Shown here piece by piece: positions 1-10,799 of a DNA stretch of 64,000 bases (position 1 is its first letter; every line of letters starts with the position of its first letter). The notes beneath the pieces are model-generated. The model did not search any database. It was not told where the DNA came from and was given only the letters and a program-made list of their open reading frames with translations. This stretch comes from Benincasa hispida (Eukaryota; Streptophyta; Magnoliopsida; Cucurbitales; Cucurbitaceae), in assembly GCF_009727055.1 (NCBI RefSeq), contig NC_052357.1, positions 9,711,662-9,775,661 of the forward strand, written 5' to 3'. The translations under genes were made by a program, and so were the position numbers.

Positions 1-1450
1 GCTTGTAACTTAAAATTGATGTAGTTAAAGTGCTTAAGATCCTGATTAATTCCACATATTGAATGTCAACACCATCAACTGGTATCAACACATGATTTAA
101 GCATTCAACTAACGTTAATTTTGCTTGGTGGGTATTTTTCATAAGTTGTATGAAATGGATGCTGATATGGATATGTTACAATTTTGGCATTAGGTTTATC
201 TTCAATTATATTGTAATTATTGTAATTGGCTCTGTGTTTATGGGTCTTAATGTGTGATTAAGAGTCTGTAAATTTGTTAGAGTCAATAGAGTTGCAATTG
301 GAAGAAGAAGCAAGCATGTTCAACAGCTGAAAGTAGTAGCTTTGCCACTGCCCTTGCAGCGTTGCAACGCTGCTTATCGAGCATTGCAATGTTGTTCATC
401 AGCAAACCTAGAATGCATGCGCAAGCCATTCGACGGTCCAGGTGGTTTGGATGATCCAACTCGACTCCAAATGGTCTAGTTCGGTTGTTTCTTGGCCGGT
501 TCAGTCCCATTTGATGCTTTAGAGGTCTGGTTTGATGCTTATGGAGCTGGTTCGAGTCGGTTCAGGTGGTTCAAGGGTGGTCTTTACCTGTTTATTAATT
601 ATTTATGTAATTTTAGGTTTTTACTTGCTTAGGATGTTAAAACTGGTCTATATTAGTGTGTGCTTAATTGTTTATGCATTAGATATATGTTATATTTTTT
701 TAAAAAAAATCTTGGATGTGCATAATGTATGTCATGTAGATTTAAAATCCCACCATAGGAAGTATGTATCATGCATTGAAAGTATGTTATAATTTGCTAT
801 AATATATAGTATGCATAATTTAGGGTTTCATGTGTTTAATATAATTTGTTATATTAATTTATGAAATGCTTGATGTATGTTATGGATTGGAAGCATGTTT
901 TTTTTTTATTTTTTTTTTTATTATTATTTTAAAGTAATAGAAGAAAAAACTACCAAGTTTTAGCTTATTTAAAGGCCAAAACTAGTGGAAAGGTGACATC
1001 TATCTCTCAATTCCTCTTCGCCCGACATTGACTCGGTTATCGGTCTAAGATATACCTAAATTGCATTAGAGAGAAGCAATTCTAAGACAAAGGTACCTTT
1101 TCAAACTCATGTACACAAAACTTAATTGGCATTTCTTTTACCTAGAGGGATAGCTTTCACACTCACACCGTCGGAAACCTATCACTATTTTCTTGTGGGC
1201 CCTAATATAACACGATGAAGGTAGTTCCTTTCACCTCTATCCATGAACACACACACACACATTAGTGATGAAGGAAATCAGACATAAGGATTTTCATGAG
1301 CAGTGGAAGGATCTTTCCAAACTTCAATCATATATGAACAATAATAATTACAATCACAAACGGAAACATACGATTATGCACAAATCGAAATTACATCATG
1401 TTTTACTATAGAAACTTCCGCAGATTCATTTACCTTGTTTTCATGCTCAT
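1..1450. other. Retroelement-derived DNA without a gene
   Basis: I see no supportable gene. Positions 350-400 carry the perfect palindrome GCGTTGCAACGC (359-370) and a degenerate copy. Positions 420-590 are rich in GGTTCAGG/GGTTCGAG phrases like those at 37960-38110 read on the other strand, which form the leader of a copia-type element. This is therefore probably a fragment of such a leader or LTR in plus orientation. Short open frames here (283-510 minus, 532-792 plus) have no recognisable domain. A short AC repeat lies near 1249-1260. Confidence 0.45.
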
Positions 1451-1740
1451 TTATTTTGTTGGCTTCTTGGGAGGTGATTGAACTGGATTAGCACCTTGAG
1501 AAGAGAAAGGAATTTCCTTACCGCTTATAATAGCGATTGCACTTACATTTGCATGCTTTGGTTGAGTAGGAAGCTTGCCTGATGATTTACTCTTAAGTTT
1601 GTTTACCATAGTTGCAAGTTGTGTGATTTGTATGCCCAAGTTTGAGAAGTCTTGTCTTGTCTCATGTTGAAAGGATTTGGTGCCTTGTCTAGTCCACTCG
1701 GTAGCATCTATTCTGACTCACTAAAGTATCTCTGCAAATA
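1451..1740 (-). pseudogene. Ty3/gypsy gag fragment (C-terminal part)
   Basis: Read on the minus strand, the peptide contains QITQLATMVNKLKSKSSGKL followed shortly by NVSAIAIISGKEI. This matches the conserved end of plant Athila/Tat-type gypsy gag proteins (family pattern QIGQLA...LPSQ...NASAITLRSGKEL), just ahead of the protease. The frame continues upstream to about 1700 as a weaker match. There is no start codon context, zinc knuckle or protease after it, so it is a broken scrap. It abuts the plus-strand copia gag at about 1816, suggesting that one element truncated the other. Confidence 0.7.
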
Positions 1741-2052
1741 AATAATGAAATTTGGGTACATTATTACTTTTGCTAAAATTTGATTGGGTTTAAAAAACAA
1801 TTTACCGATTAGAATTTGTTTATATTTTCAACATATCGAATTCTTCTAAAACACGCTTATGATAAGTTTAATTGTTTTGAATATTCAACATGGAACTTAA
1901 ATATAAAAACAACACTAGTAGATGATGGTTTAAGGTTTGTTTTAACTGAGGAATGTCCTCTAACTCCCAGCTTATCTGCAAATCAAATGGTTTGGAATTC
2001 TTATGACAGATGAATTAGGGCAAATGATAAAGCTCAAATCTATATATTAGCA

Positions 2053-2060
2053 AGCATACC
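2053..2060. repeat. Target-site duplication, left copy
   Basis: The 8-bp sequence AGCATACC lies directly before the MITE and is repeated exactly at 2888-2895 directly after it. An 8-bp duplication is characteristic of hAT-superfamily insertion. Confidence 0.85.
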
Positions 2061-2887
2061 TAGGGTTGGAAAAAAATTCCCGCGGGTACCCGCCCCGTTC
2101 AGGGCGGGGAGTCCTCGGTTAATTAGGGATCCAAAATGGGTCCCTGAATCTGGGACGAGATAGGGATGAGGAGCATATTCCTCGCCCCGTCCCCGACCTC
2201 ACCCCTGCCCTGAATATATATATATATATATATATATTATTATATATATATATATATATATATAAGAGGGTATATAGGGGAAAATTTGGTATTTGGATAT
2301 TATTTTGCATCAATGATTTGGCCAATCATGAATGATTGGTTATGAGACCATGTAAATGATAATTTGACTTAATAAATGCTGAAGAGATACGAAAAAAATT
2401 CATTCATTTCTATTATGAAGTGTTCATTTGGTAAGAGTTGTTCAAACAGAATATTCCACTTTCTTATGTATGTATGTTTATAAACAATAGTTTTAAGCTA
2501 CCGTTTTAACTTTCTTAATTTTTAATTTTTGTTCATAATATAATTAACTTGAACTTTTTATTTAAATTTTAAAATAAAGAAATGTTTAAAATATTTTTTA
2601 TTAAATTAAATAAATAAAACAATAATAATACTAACTTGTTACCTAAAAAGTGTATCATTTCAATAGAAATACAAACAATTATTGATTTTAAATAAAAAAA
2701 TTAAAAAGAAAAACTAATGGGCGGGGAATTTTTTCCCTTGGGGAGCCGATCCCCGAACGGAGATTCCCTAACCCCGACCCCGACTCCTCAAAACAGGGAA
2801 TGAGGTGGGGACATGGATTAAAAATCCCCATGGGGACGGGGACAAGGAGTACATCCTCGGCCCCTCCTCGCCCCGTTGCCAACCCTA
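2061..2887. mobile_element. hAT-type MITE, about 827 bp
   Basis: The element begins TAGGGTTGG and ends CCAACCCTA, a perfect 9-bp terminal inverted repeat, with GC-rich subterminal zones (CCCGCCCCG-type at both ends). It is flanked by identical 8-bp duplications AGCATACC. The centre is AT-rich and holds an (AT)n tract at about 2214-2264. No transposase frame is present, so it is non-autonomous. The TAGGGTTGGCAA-like end plus 8-bp duplication is the usual signature of plant hAT MITEs. Open frames inside it (2119-2325, 2688-2903 minus) are chance. Confidence 0.88.
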
Positions 2888-2895
2888 AGCATACC
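2888..2895. repeat. Target-site duplication, right copy
   Basis: AGCATACC, identical to 2053-2060, follows the right inverted terminus of the MITE. The copia gag frame continues immediately after it. Confidence 0.85.
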
Positions 2896-3165
2896 CCGTA
2901 CACTAGCTAAGAAATACGAGAGCATGGTTTCCACCAAAGAAATTATAGATTCGATGCAGACATTGTTTGGACAATCTGTCAAACACAATACTCTTGATAA
3001 TGTTTATAACTTTGACATACAGGATTGAACCTCTGTTAACGAACATGTTCTAAATATGTTAAAAGTAATAAATAGGAATGTCATAGATGAGGAAGCTAAG
3101 AAAGCACAATAAAGTAAATATGATTTACTGGTTGTTGAAACATTTTTAATGGAAAATGATAAGTT

Positions 3166-3235
3166 AATTTGGATATTGGATTCAGGTGCCACTAATCATA
3201 TTTGTGCTTTCACTCAGGAAACTAGTTTTTGAAGG
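3166..3235 (+). pseudogene. copia protease remnant
   Basis: The peptide WILDSGATNHICAF contains the DSGA catalytic motif of the retroviral-type aspartic protease of copia elements. Flanking stops and the missing zinc knuckle show that it is a fossil. It is followed at 3299-3610 by a frame with VYFVLAMRRNLISISCLLEQ, the usual linker between protease and the GAG-pre-integrase domain. Confidence 0.8.
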
Positions 3236-3594
3236 CAGCTTGCAGAAGGCAAAATAACCTTTAAGGTAAGAACTAGAGAGGTTGTCTCAGCTAAAGCAGT
3301 GAGAGATATGACGTTATTTATTGAAGATAGATTCATTTTACTTGAAAATGTCTATTTTGTTCTTGCCATGAGAAGGAATTTAATATCTATCTCATGTTTG
3401 CTAGAACAAAAATATAAAGTTTCTTTTAAAGTTAATGAAGTGTTCATTATTTCAAAAGGTATTAAAATATGTTATGCAAAATTAGAAAATAACTTATATA
3501 TGTTAAAACCAACTAAAGCAAAAGTTGTTTTGAATATGAGATGTTTAAAGCATTTGAAACTCAAAATAAGAGGCGAAAAATTTCTCATAATACC

Positions 3595-4200
3595 TATCTT
3601 TGGCATTTAAGAGTTGACTACATTAATCTCAATAGGATTGGGAGAGTGATTAAGAGTGGACTCTTAAATCAGTTTAAAAAAATTCTCTACCACCGTGTGA
3701 GTCTTGTTTTGAAGGTAAGATGACCAAAAGATTTTTTTATGGGAAAAGGTCTTAGAGCCAAAGAACCTTTAGAGCTCGTGCATTCAGACCTTTGTGGTTC
3801 GATGAATGTTAAAGCACGATGAGGGTTTGAATATTTCATAAGTTTTATTTATGATTATTCTAGATATGGCTATATTTTTCTAATGCATCATAAGTCTAAA
3901 ACCCTTAAAAAGTTCAAGGAGTATAAGATAGAGGTTGAGAACCAATTACGTAAAAAGGTTAAACACTTCGATCATATCGAGGCGGGGAGTATATGGACTT
4001 TAAATTCCAGGACTATTTGATAGAACACGGAATTTGGTCTTAACTCACAGCACCCAATACACCTCAACAAAATGGTGTAGCGAAAAGGAGAAATGGAACC
4101 CTATTGGACATGGTTCGTTCAATGATGTGTTATGCTCAGTTACCTAATTCATTTTGGGGACATGCAGTAGAGACTGTTGTTTACATTTTGAACATGGTTC
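3595..4200 (+). pseudogene. copia integrase remnant
   Basis: A GAG-pre-integrase pattern (WHLRVDYINLNRIG, where the family normally has HxRLGH) precedes integrase-core phrases: EPLELVHSDLCG near 3765-3800, a degraded YSRYGYIF segment, and TPQQNGVAKRRNGTLLDMVR near 4055-4115. Frameshifts separate these pieces. The second histidine of the HHCC zinc finger is altered (GH replaced by DY), one more sign of decay. Confidence 0.8.
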
Positions 4201-4779
4201 CCCAAGAAAATGTTTTTTGATACACCTTAAGAGTTATGGTGAGGATGTAAAGGTAGTTTACATCACTTCAAGGTTTGGGGATGCCCAACATACAGGTTGG
4301 CTCAGAACCCAAAGAAGTTAGAACGCCGTTCAAAAGTATTCCTATTTGTAGGATACTCCAAAGAAACAAAAGGTAATCTATTTTATAATACCCAAGACGA
4401 CAAAGTATTTGTATCAATAAATGCTACATTCTTAGAGTAAGACCATATAAGAAATCATCAACTTCGCAGTAAGTTAGTATTAAGTGAAATGTCCACAAAA
4501 GCTACAGATAAATCAATAAAGGTTGTGATCATGCTAGTCCTTCAACAAGAGTTGTTGATAACAATGGTACATCTAGTACGCGATATTATTCTCATGAGTT
4601 GAGAGTGTCTTGATGTAATGGGAGGCTTGTTCAACAACTTGACCATTATATGGTTTTGACAAAAACTCAGGTTGTCATACTTGATGATGGCTTGAAGGAT
4701 CCATTGACCTTTAAATAGGCAATGGAAGATGTGGATCGAGACAAGTGAATAAAAGCCATGGACCTCAAAATGGAGTCTA

Positions 4780-5420
4780 TGTGTTTTAATTCAGTATGAG
4801 AACTTGTAGATCAACTAGATGGGGTAAAATTTATTGGTTGCAAATGAATCTACAAAAGAAAATGAGATCAAGCTGGTAAGGTACAAACCTATGACACTAG
4901 ACTTATGACAAAAGAATTTACACAAAGAGGGGGGATTGACTATGAAGAAACCTTCTCTCCGGTTGCCATGATTAAGTCTATAAGAATACTCTTATTCATT
5001 GCTGCCTTTTATGATTATGAGATATAAAAAATGGATGTCAAGATTACCTTTCTGGATGACTATCTTGAAGAGAGTATCTATATGTCTCAACCAGAGAGGT
5101 TTATTGAAAAGGGTTAAGAGTAAAAGATTTGCAAGCTTAAAAGATCCATTTATGAGTTGAAACAAGCATCTCGATTCTAGAATATAAGATTTCATACTGC
5201 GATCAAATCTTATGGCTTTGAATAGAACGTTGACGAACCTTGTGTTTACAAGAAAATTGTCAATAAAACTGTAGCTTTTCTGGTATTATATGTTAATGAT
5301 ATCCTACTAATTAGGAATAAGGTAGGATTTCTTGCTGACGTTAAGGGATGACTAGCATCACAATTTCAAATGAAAGATTTGGGAGATGTACAATATGTTC
5401 TTAGAATCCAAATAGTCTAG
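4780..5420 (+). pseudogene. copia reverse transcriptase remnant
   Basis: Recognisable RT motifs in order are KFIGCKWIYKRKRDQAGK-like near 4830-4880, GGIDYEETFSPVAMIKSIR (4930-4985), KMDVKITFLD (about 5030), SIYELKQASR (5145-5175) and the active-site box at 5289-5300. The box reads YVND instead of YVDD, so a catalytic aspartate is replaced by asparagine. Internal stops occur near 5026, 5116 and 5177. This is a dead copy. Confidence 0.85.
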
Positions 5421-5849
5421 AATCCCAAGAACAGGATATTAGCTCTCAAGCATCTTATATTGACAATATGTTGTCTAGATATAAGATGCAAAATTTCAAG
5501 AGAGGTTAGTTACCTTTTAGGCATGGAATTCATTTGTCTAAGGACCAAGAAACCTCTAGAGGTTGAGGCTATGAAATAAATTCCTTATGTATCAACAGTT
5601 AGGAGTTTGATGTATGCTATGTTGTGTACACGTCTAAATATATGATATGCAGTTGGAATAGTCAGCAGATTTCAACCTAATCTTGGATATGATCATTGGA
5701 CTATCGTTAAAAATATTCTCAACTATCTTCGAAGAAAAAGAGACTATAGACTTGTGTATGGTGCTAAGGATCTGATCCTTATAGGATACACTGTTCTAAT
5801 ATTCAGACCAATGTGGATTCTAGGAAATCACTTAGGGATCAATATTCAC

Positions 5850-6220
5850 TTTGAGTGGAGAAGATATAGTATGAAGAAGCATAAAGTAATGTTGTATTCT
5901 GACTCCACCATGGAAGCAGAGTATACAACTGCATGTAAAGCAACATAAGAAGCAGTATGGCTATGGAAGTTCTTGACCAATTTAGAAGTTATTCCAAATA
6001 TGCATCTGCCTATCATTCTCTATTATGATAACAGTGGAGCAGTTGCAAACTCAAAAGAACCAAGAAGCCGTAAGCGTGGGAAGCACATTGAGCGCAAGTA
6101 CCATCTCATAAAAAAGATAGTACATCAAGGAGATATGATCGTCACGCAAATAGCCTAAGAAGATAATCTAGTTGATCCATTTACAAAAGCCCTCACGATG
6201 AAAGTCACCTAGTTGGACTA
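5850..6220 (+). pseudogene. copia RNase H remnant
   Basis: The peptide SDSTMEAEYTTACKAT, then a stop, EAVWLWKFL, YYDNSGAVANSKEPRSRKRGK, IERKYHLIKKIV and DNLVDPFTKAL match the C-terminal RNase H and tail of copia polyproteins. Stops at about 5946 and 6156 break the frame. It ends just before the purine-rich tract and 3' LTR. Confidence 0.85.
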
Positions 6221-6357
6221 GAACTATGAGATTCACAAATCTAGGTCAAGTGGGAGAATTCATGGGTATCTGATGCCCTAGTTTATTGTATTTATAGTTT
6301 ATTCTCTATTACTCAACATTGTATATAAACCCTTTGGAATTTTAGACCAAGTGGGAG

Positions 6358-7850
6358 TTTGCTAGGTTGTATGTTCTAAAACTCGCAGTTTGTAATCTTT
6401 TAACATATTATATTTTTCAATAAAGTCGTTATTGAGGTTTATTTAGTAAAGTTATTGAATATGTAAGTTGCACTTCAAAAAGCTTAAATCCAATAAACTG
6501 ACGAACCCCTAGCTATAGTATGAATACTTAAACTTTATGTGGAGACATAAAAGTGGATCAGGTTTAAGTATATAGTCTAAACAGTCTATAAGTATAAGGA
6601 TAGATTGGGTATATTATCTTGAGGACACTATGGATGTGGCCCCACTTTGTATTTGATACAAACGATGTGATCTCGAAATCGATCATGTGGAGACATGCGG
6701 GTGAAGGCATCATATGAAAGATGTTTGCATAATGCCGAACTATGAAATAATCACTTTTCTTTATAACACCGTTTACTTTTAAAATTGATTATTTCAATTT
6801 GATAACCTAAGGTAACTCGAACTTAATCCTGAGCTAACTATGAACTCCTATTTATTCGGGATTATCCTTTAACCTGCATGGGTGAGAGTGGCTCAACAGC
6901 GCCGACTCAATAAGCCTCCTATTTTAGAGATAAGACCAGGTAATTAGCTAGGGACATAGTCCTATAAGATGAAATTTACTCCTACCCAATTTCAGAGTCA
7001 GTAGATAGGTTGTTCCCTTAAGTATTGACTCATAGTCTTGGACAAGAGAGCCCACCCTCTTTACGATCGAGAAAGAATTAGTTTAGTGGTAGGATAACAA
7101 ACCAATTTTTTATTTATGGAGACTTAAGAAGCAAGATGTATTTGCTGGGATAAAATAATAATTTTGACCCAGGTGTAAATACGAACAACCTGTGAACGAT
7201 CAACTTACTGATCAGGGTTAAATTAAGTGAATAGAAATATATCTACAGTGAGAAGAGTGTAACCATCGAGCTATAGTGGTATGTTTTGGTGGTTAACGAA
7301 TATTGATTGACTCAGATTAAATAGTTTAACCGATTAATCTCAAATTGTTGGAGCTCATGATTTGTAAATCCATAGGGTCCCTTTACTGCTCGTAAAACAT
7401 TAACACCTTAGATTAGAAAAATTAAGTAATTTTTGAAATGTTCAAATTCAATTTTAGGTTTTGGATAATTATATTCGATATAATTACACTTTTTAATTTG
7501 TTGAAATTAAAAATAAATTGGAGAGTTTAAAATATTTAAATATTGATTACATGAATAGGATTTATGTTTAGATTAGATTTTTTTATTAATTTAATATATG
7601 ATATTAAATTATTGTTATTTAATTAATTAATAAAATATGTTTAATTAATTATTTATATAAAATATTTTCCAAATTTAATTCAATTTTAGAAATTGAATTT
7701 ATTATTTAAAATTAATTCTGATTAATTTAAATAAAATTTGAATTTTAAACAAGATAGTGTAAAAGTCTCATATTTTGAGTTTTAGCGGGATTTTCCATTT
7801 CTTTTCAATGTTATTGTTCCTGTGTTGACTGGCCATAAAAATATATTAGG
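6358..7850 (+). repeat. 3' LTR of copia element 1 (right end uncertain)
   Basis: It starts right after an AAGTGGGAG tract. The stretch 6540-7390 is homologous, read as the reverse complement, to the LTR cores at 31100-32060, 36750-37750 and 39500-40500. Shared phrases include AGTGGATCA...GTTTAAG, GTGGAGACATG, GGGTGAGAGTGGC and the CTTAAGTATTGA block. Similarity fades beyond about 7400 into AT-rich sequence, so the right end is a guess. No target-site duplication could be confirmed. Confidence 0.6.
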
Positions 7851-8159
7851 TTGAATGTTCAATTAAAAAGATTATACATTTAATAGACCTATAATGTTGG
7901 ATTGTTGTTAAACTATCATGCAAATAGTTAGGTTAACAATAAAAGTTGATCATGACTTTGCTTAATGTCATACTTCTTAATTTGGTTTCAAAAGATTAGT
8001 ATTCAAGAAAGATTAGTATTCAATCGTCGTTTTCTGTAGTTTTCTAAATTATTTTGCAAACATCACATCATCATGTTTCCAATCCTTAGTTCTAAGATAG
8101 CTAAATAAATATGGGCATTTGATCTCTTAAAGACAATACACGATCTCTAATTTGATCTC

Positions 8160-8345
8160 TAGTTTTATTTTCTTTCCTTTCTTTCTTTATTTTTTTTTTT
8201 ATTTTCTTTCCTTTCTCCGATTTTTGCTTATTGCCTTTCTTTTTCTTTTGAATTTTCTTTCTTTTCTCCAATTTTTGCTTCTTCTCTTTTTTTTTTTTTA
8301 AAAAAAAAATCTTTCCTTTATCCAATTTTTGTTTCTTCCTTTTTT
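8160..8345. repeat. Polypyrimidine minisatellite-like tract
   Basis: A T/C-rich stretch with roughly three degenerate copies of TTTCTTTCCTTTCTCC plus ATTTTTGCTT, starting near 8199, 8253 and 8308. The lysine-rich frame predicted on the minus strand (8101-8325) is simply the translation of this repeat and is not a gene. Confidence 0.75.
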
Positions 8346-8689
8346 ATTTTTCATAAGACTTATGAGGTTGAGATTCATACCCAAGACTTGAGAGTATCTA
8401 ATTCATAAGGGACTTAACACCAACAAGTTAATCATCAAATTTGATTATTATAACGAAATATTAAATATAAATAACAAATGAAACGAATTTGAAAGAACCT
8501 ACTTTTTTTAGTCCACAAATTTGCACCATTTTTTAAAACATTTCTTAAAATGTTTTAAACAAAAAACGAGAATAGTTATTAAACAAGCTTATTACTCAAA
8601 AAATGAGAAATGTGAACGATATCAAACAGACCGATAGTTTTTTTTCTTCTTTTTTATAGGACTTTAAGAGTATGATGTCTATCATAAAT

Positions 8690-10010
8690 AAACTTGAAAA
8701 AATGGCATAGATGGCCCAAAATGAAGAGCACAAATTGAAATATTTGTGTATTTATATACCGTAATATTTGTATATTGATAATAACAATTATTAATGATAT
8801 TAGTGATAGAACTTAGATAGATATCAGTCATAATCATGTATTAGCGATATCGAATTTAGGTAGATATCAATGGTAGAAGTCTATTAGTTATAAAAGTATG
8901 TTATTGATAAACATGATAAAAGTTCTTCAATAATAGTCACGGATAGCTTTAAGTGTTAATCCTTCAAAATTGATAGTCACTAATGAAAATCTATCAGTGA
9001 TAACCACTAATATTTTCTATGATTGATAGCTTAATCTTTAATGATTTTTTTCACAGTTAATATCCGTTTCTAGAAGTCTATCATTGATAGCCAACTTAGT
9101 GAATTTAATTAATAAAGTTGAATCTCGAATTAAAGTGTAAGTGGAATATCTAAAAGTTATCACTAATAGCATGTTATCAATGATAGAAGCTATCAACAAT
9201 ACTCATAACATGTTATTTGATGGTAAAAAGGAATGACAGAAGTTATCTCTGATAGCATGTTATCAATGACAGAAGCTATCACCGATAATTATGATATAAG
9301 TTATATCAGTGATAGAACTTAGGTGATATCCATATATCGATAATATCATTGATATAAATGTCAATTCCATTTGATGAAAGTCTATCATTGATAGCCACTG
9401 CTAAAAGATATCAGTGATAGCTACTAATTGAAGCTATCAATGATATCCATAGTTATCAGTGATATCCATATATCAGTGATATGACTTAGGTATATATCAA
9501 TAAAATGAATGATATATTGATGATATGACTTAGGTAAATATCAGAGATAGTCACTTATGGACCTCTTATTGATAGACTTCTATCACTTATAGTTTTAAAT
9601 GTTAATCTTTGAAAGATGATTTCAAAAGTCGATAACTACTTATAAAAGTCTATCATTGATATCCACTAATAGCCTTAGATGTTAATATTTCAAGTTTGAT
9701 TCCAATTGATCAAAGTGTATCAATGATAGCCACTAAAAACTGATAGCAAATTGAAAGGTGATATTTCAGATGTTACTATTTTAAGGTTGTATTAATATTT
9801 CTCAAATTGAAACCTATAACTAATAGTAGTTATTAGTGGCTATCAGGTTCTATCGTTGATAGCTAATATCAGTAATAGTTTTAAATTTGAGAAAATCGAA
9901 GGAAGAAGCGTGAAATGGTGGGTTACATGTGGGCTTTTTGGTCATTTACCTACATAGCTATCATTGATAGTTGCTATCAGTGATATTTGGCGCTAATTTT
10001 GTGTCATATC
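8690..10010. repeat. TATCA/TGATA palindromic word field
   Basis: At least twenty degenerate copies of short palindromes such as CTATCATTGATAG, TATCAGTGATAG and GATATCAGTGATA lie in about 1.3 kb at irregular spacing. It is not a tandem satellite: the text between words differs. Similar words occur in smaller numbers at 10330-10400 and 40610-40690 within MITE-like contexts, so the field may be the inside of a transposon. No coding potential or clear termini were found. Confidence 0.75.
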
Positions 10011-10261
10011 CCCAATATGTTTATCCTTGTTCTACATTTTTTTTAAATTATTTTAGGTTTGATTGTTATTTATGCAACCAACCCTATCTGAGTGGGAACA
10101 TGAATAGGAAAGCCATCCCTATCTCCAACCTTTCCCATTAAAAAAAACTTTGACCCATCTCTATTCCCAGCCCAAATATTTTAAATTAAATATATTTACA
10201 ATATATATATATTGACATATAGTTAATTTAGAAAAATAAAAAGTTAAATAGGATTTTATTT

Positions 10262-10465
10262 GATTAGGGCAAATGTAAATATAGCAATCATATCTAAAGT
10301 ATTAGTATAATGTAAAAACAACTTTTGAAGTCTATAAGTAATAGACTGAGAGACTCTATCGCTGATAAAAGTTTATCTGTAATAGAGTCTATGACCAATA
10401 GATTTTTGTTATATTTACAATCCTATAAAATTGTTGTTGCACCTTTAATTATTAACATTAAAAGT
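10262..10465. mobile_element. Possible Mutator-like MITE fragment
   Basis: The stretch contains GCAAATGTAAATATAGCAA at the left, a central TATCGCTGATA...TATCTGTAATAGAGTC word pair, and TTGTTATATTTACAATCC at the right, giving a loose inverted-repeat feel. The same composition recurs on the other strand at 40540-40800. I could not define exact termini or a 9-bp duplication. The Mutator assignment is from memory of cucurbit MITEs. Confidence 0.35.
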
Positions 10466-10524
10466 ACTAGTATTGCAATTATTCTATTTGGTCTGGTCCA
10501 AAATAGTGCTTTGACGCTGTGATT

Positions 10525-10790
10525 CTGGTCGAAGGCCCATATTGTAAGCCCATCAAATATTGCTCTTGGGCTGGATAGCTTACGGTATGGACCATCTGGA
10601 CAGAGTAAAGCAATTCTAGTTGGGCCTTCTACTTCCCATCACGGCCCATTACCTTTCTAAAAGCTAAACCAGCTCCTTTTTTTCCCATGTATTACCAAAA
10701 GTAGATGCGCTAAAAGATCACATGCTCTATATTTCCTAATCACGCCGTCCAGCCAGGCTAAAACACACGTGTTGTTTGAATTGCCCATAC
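10525..10790. promoter_or_regulatory. Cluster of GGCCCA-type and G-box motifs, no gene attached
   Basis: Five GGCCCA/TGGGC-type words lie between about 10535 and 10652 (GGCCCAT, AAGCCCAT, TTGGGCTGG, TTGGGCC, CGGCCCAT). They are followed by ACACACGTGTTG (about 10763) and ATACGTGTC. Such site-II and ACGT-core clusters are typical of plant proximal promoters. No open frame or exon follows on either strand within a kilobase, and the nearest gene start is at 12206. It could be a relic promoter or a chance cluster. Confidence 0.35.
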
Positions 10791-10799
10791 GTGTCAAAT

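Larger units (their letters stand above)
1816..3165 (+). pseudogene. copia gag, split by a MITE and internally deleted
   Basis: The first part (1816-2060) encodes DKFNCFEYSTWNLNI and RFVLTEECPLTP, the N-terminal gag pattern of a common plant copia family. The second part resumes at 2896 with the LAKKYE and STKEIIDSMQTLF motifs. Removing the insert and one target-site copy would keep the reading frame, so the gag was intact at this point when the MITE arrived. The middle of gag and the CCHC zinc knuckle expected before the protease are absent between about 2990 and 3110, and several stops follow. This is a nonfunctional remnant. Confidence 0.8.
1816..6357 (+). mobile_element. Decayed Ty1/copia retrotransposon 1, internal region
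   Basis: Coding modules occur in copia order (gag, protease, integrase, reverse transcriptase, RNase H) but with many stops and frameshifts, so the copy cannot act on its own. The 5' LTR and primer-binding site are missing: gag begins next to a gypsy scrap at 1740. The 3' LTR is present from about 6358. Integrase before reverse transcriptase identifies the copia superfamily. A hAT MITE interrupts gag at 2061-2887. Purine-rich AAGTGGGAG tracts at about 6248 and 6350 are candidate polypurine tracts before the 3' LTR. Confidence 0.85.

Noticed and set aside
8101..8325. Lysine-rich 74-residue minus-strand frame
   Set aside because: Translation of a polypyrimidine repeat; no gene features.
8690..10010. 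CRISPR-like or satellite array
   Set aside because: Words are degenerate, palindromic and irregularly spaced in a plant genome; there is no constant repeat-spacer pattern or monomer length.
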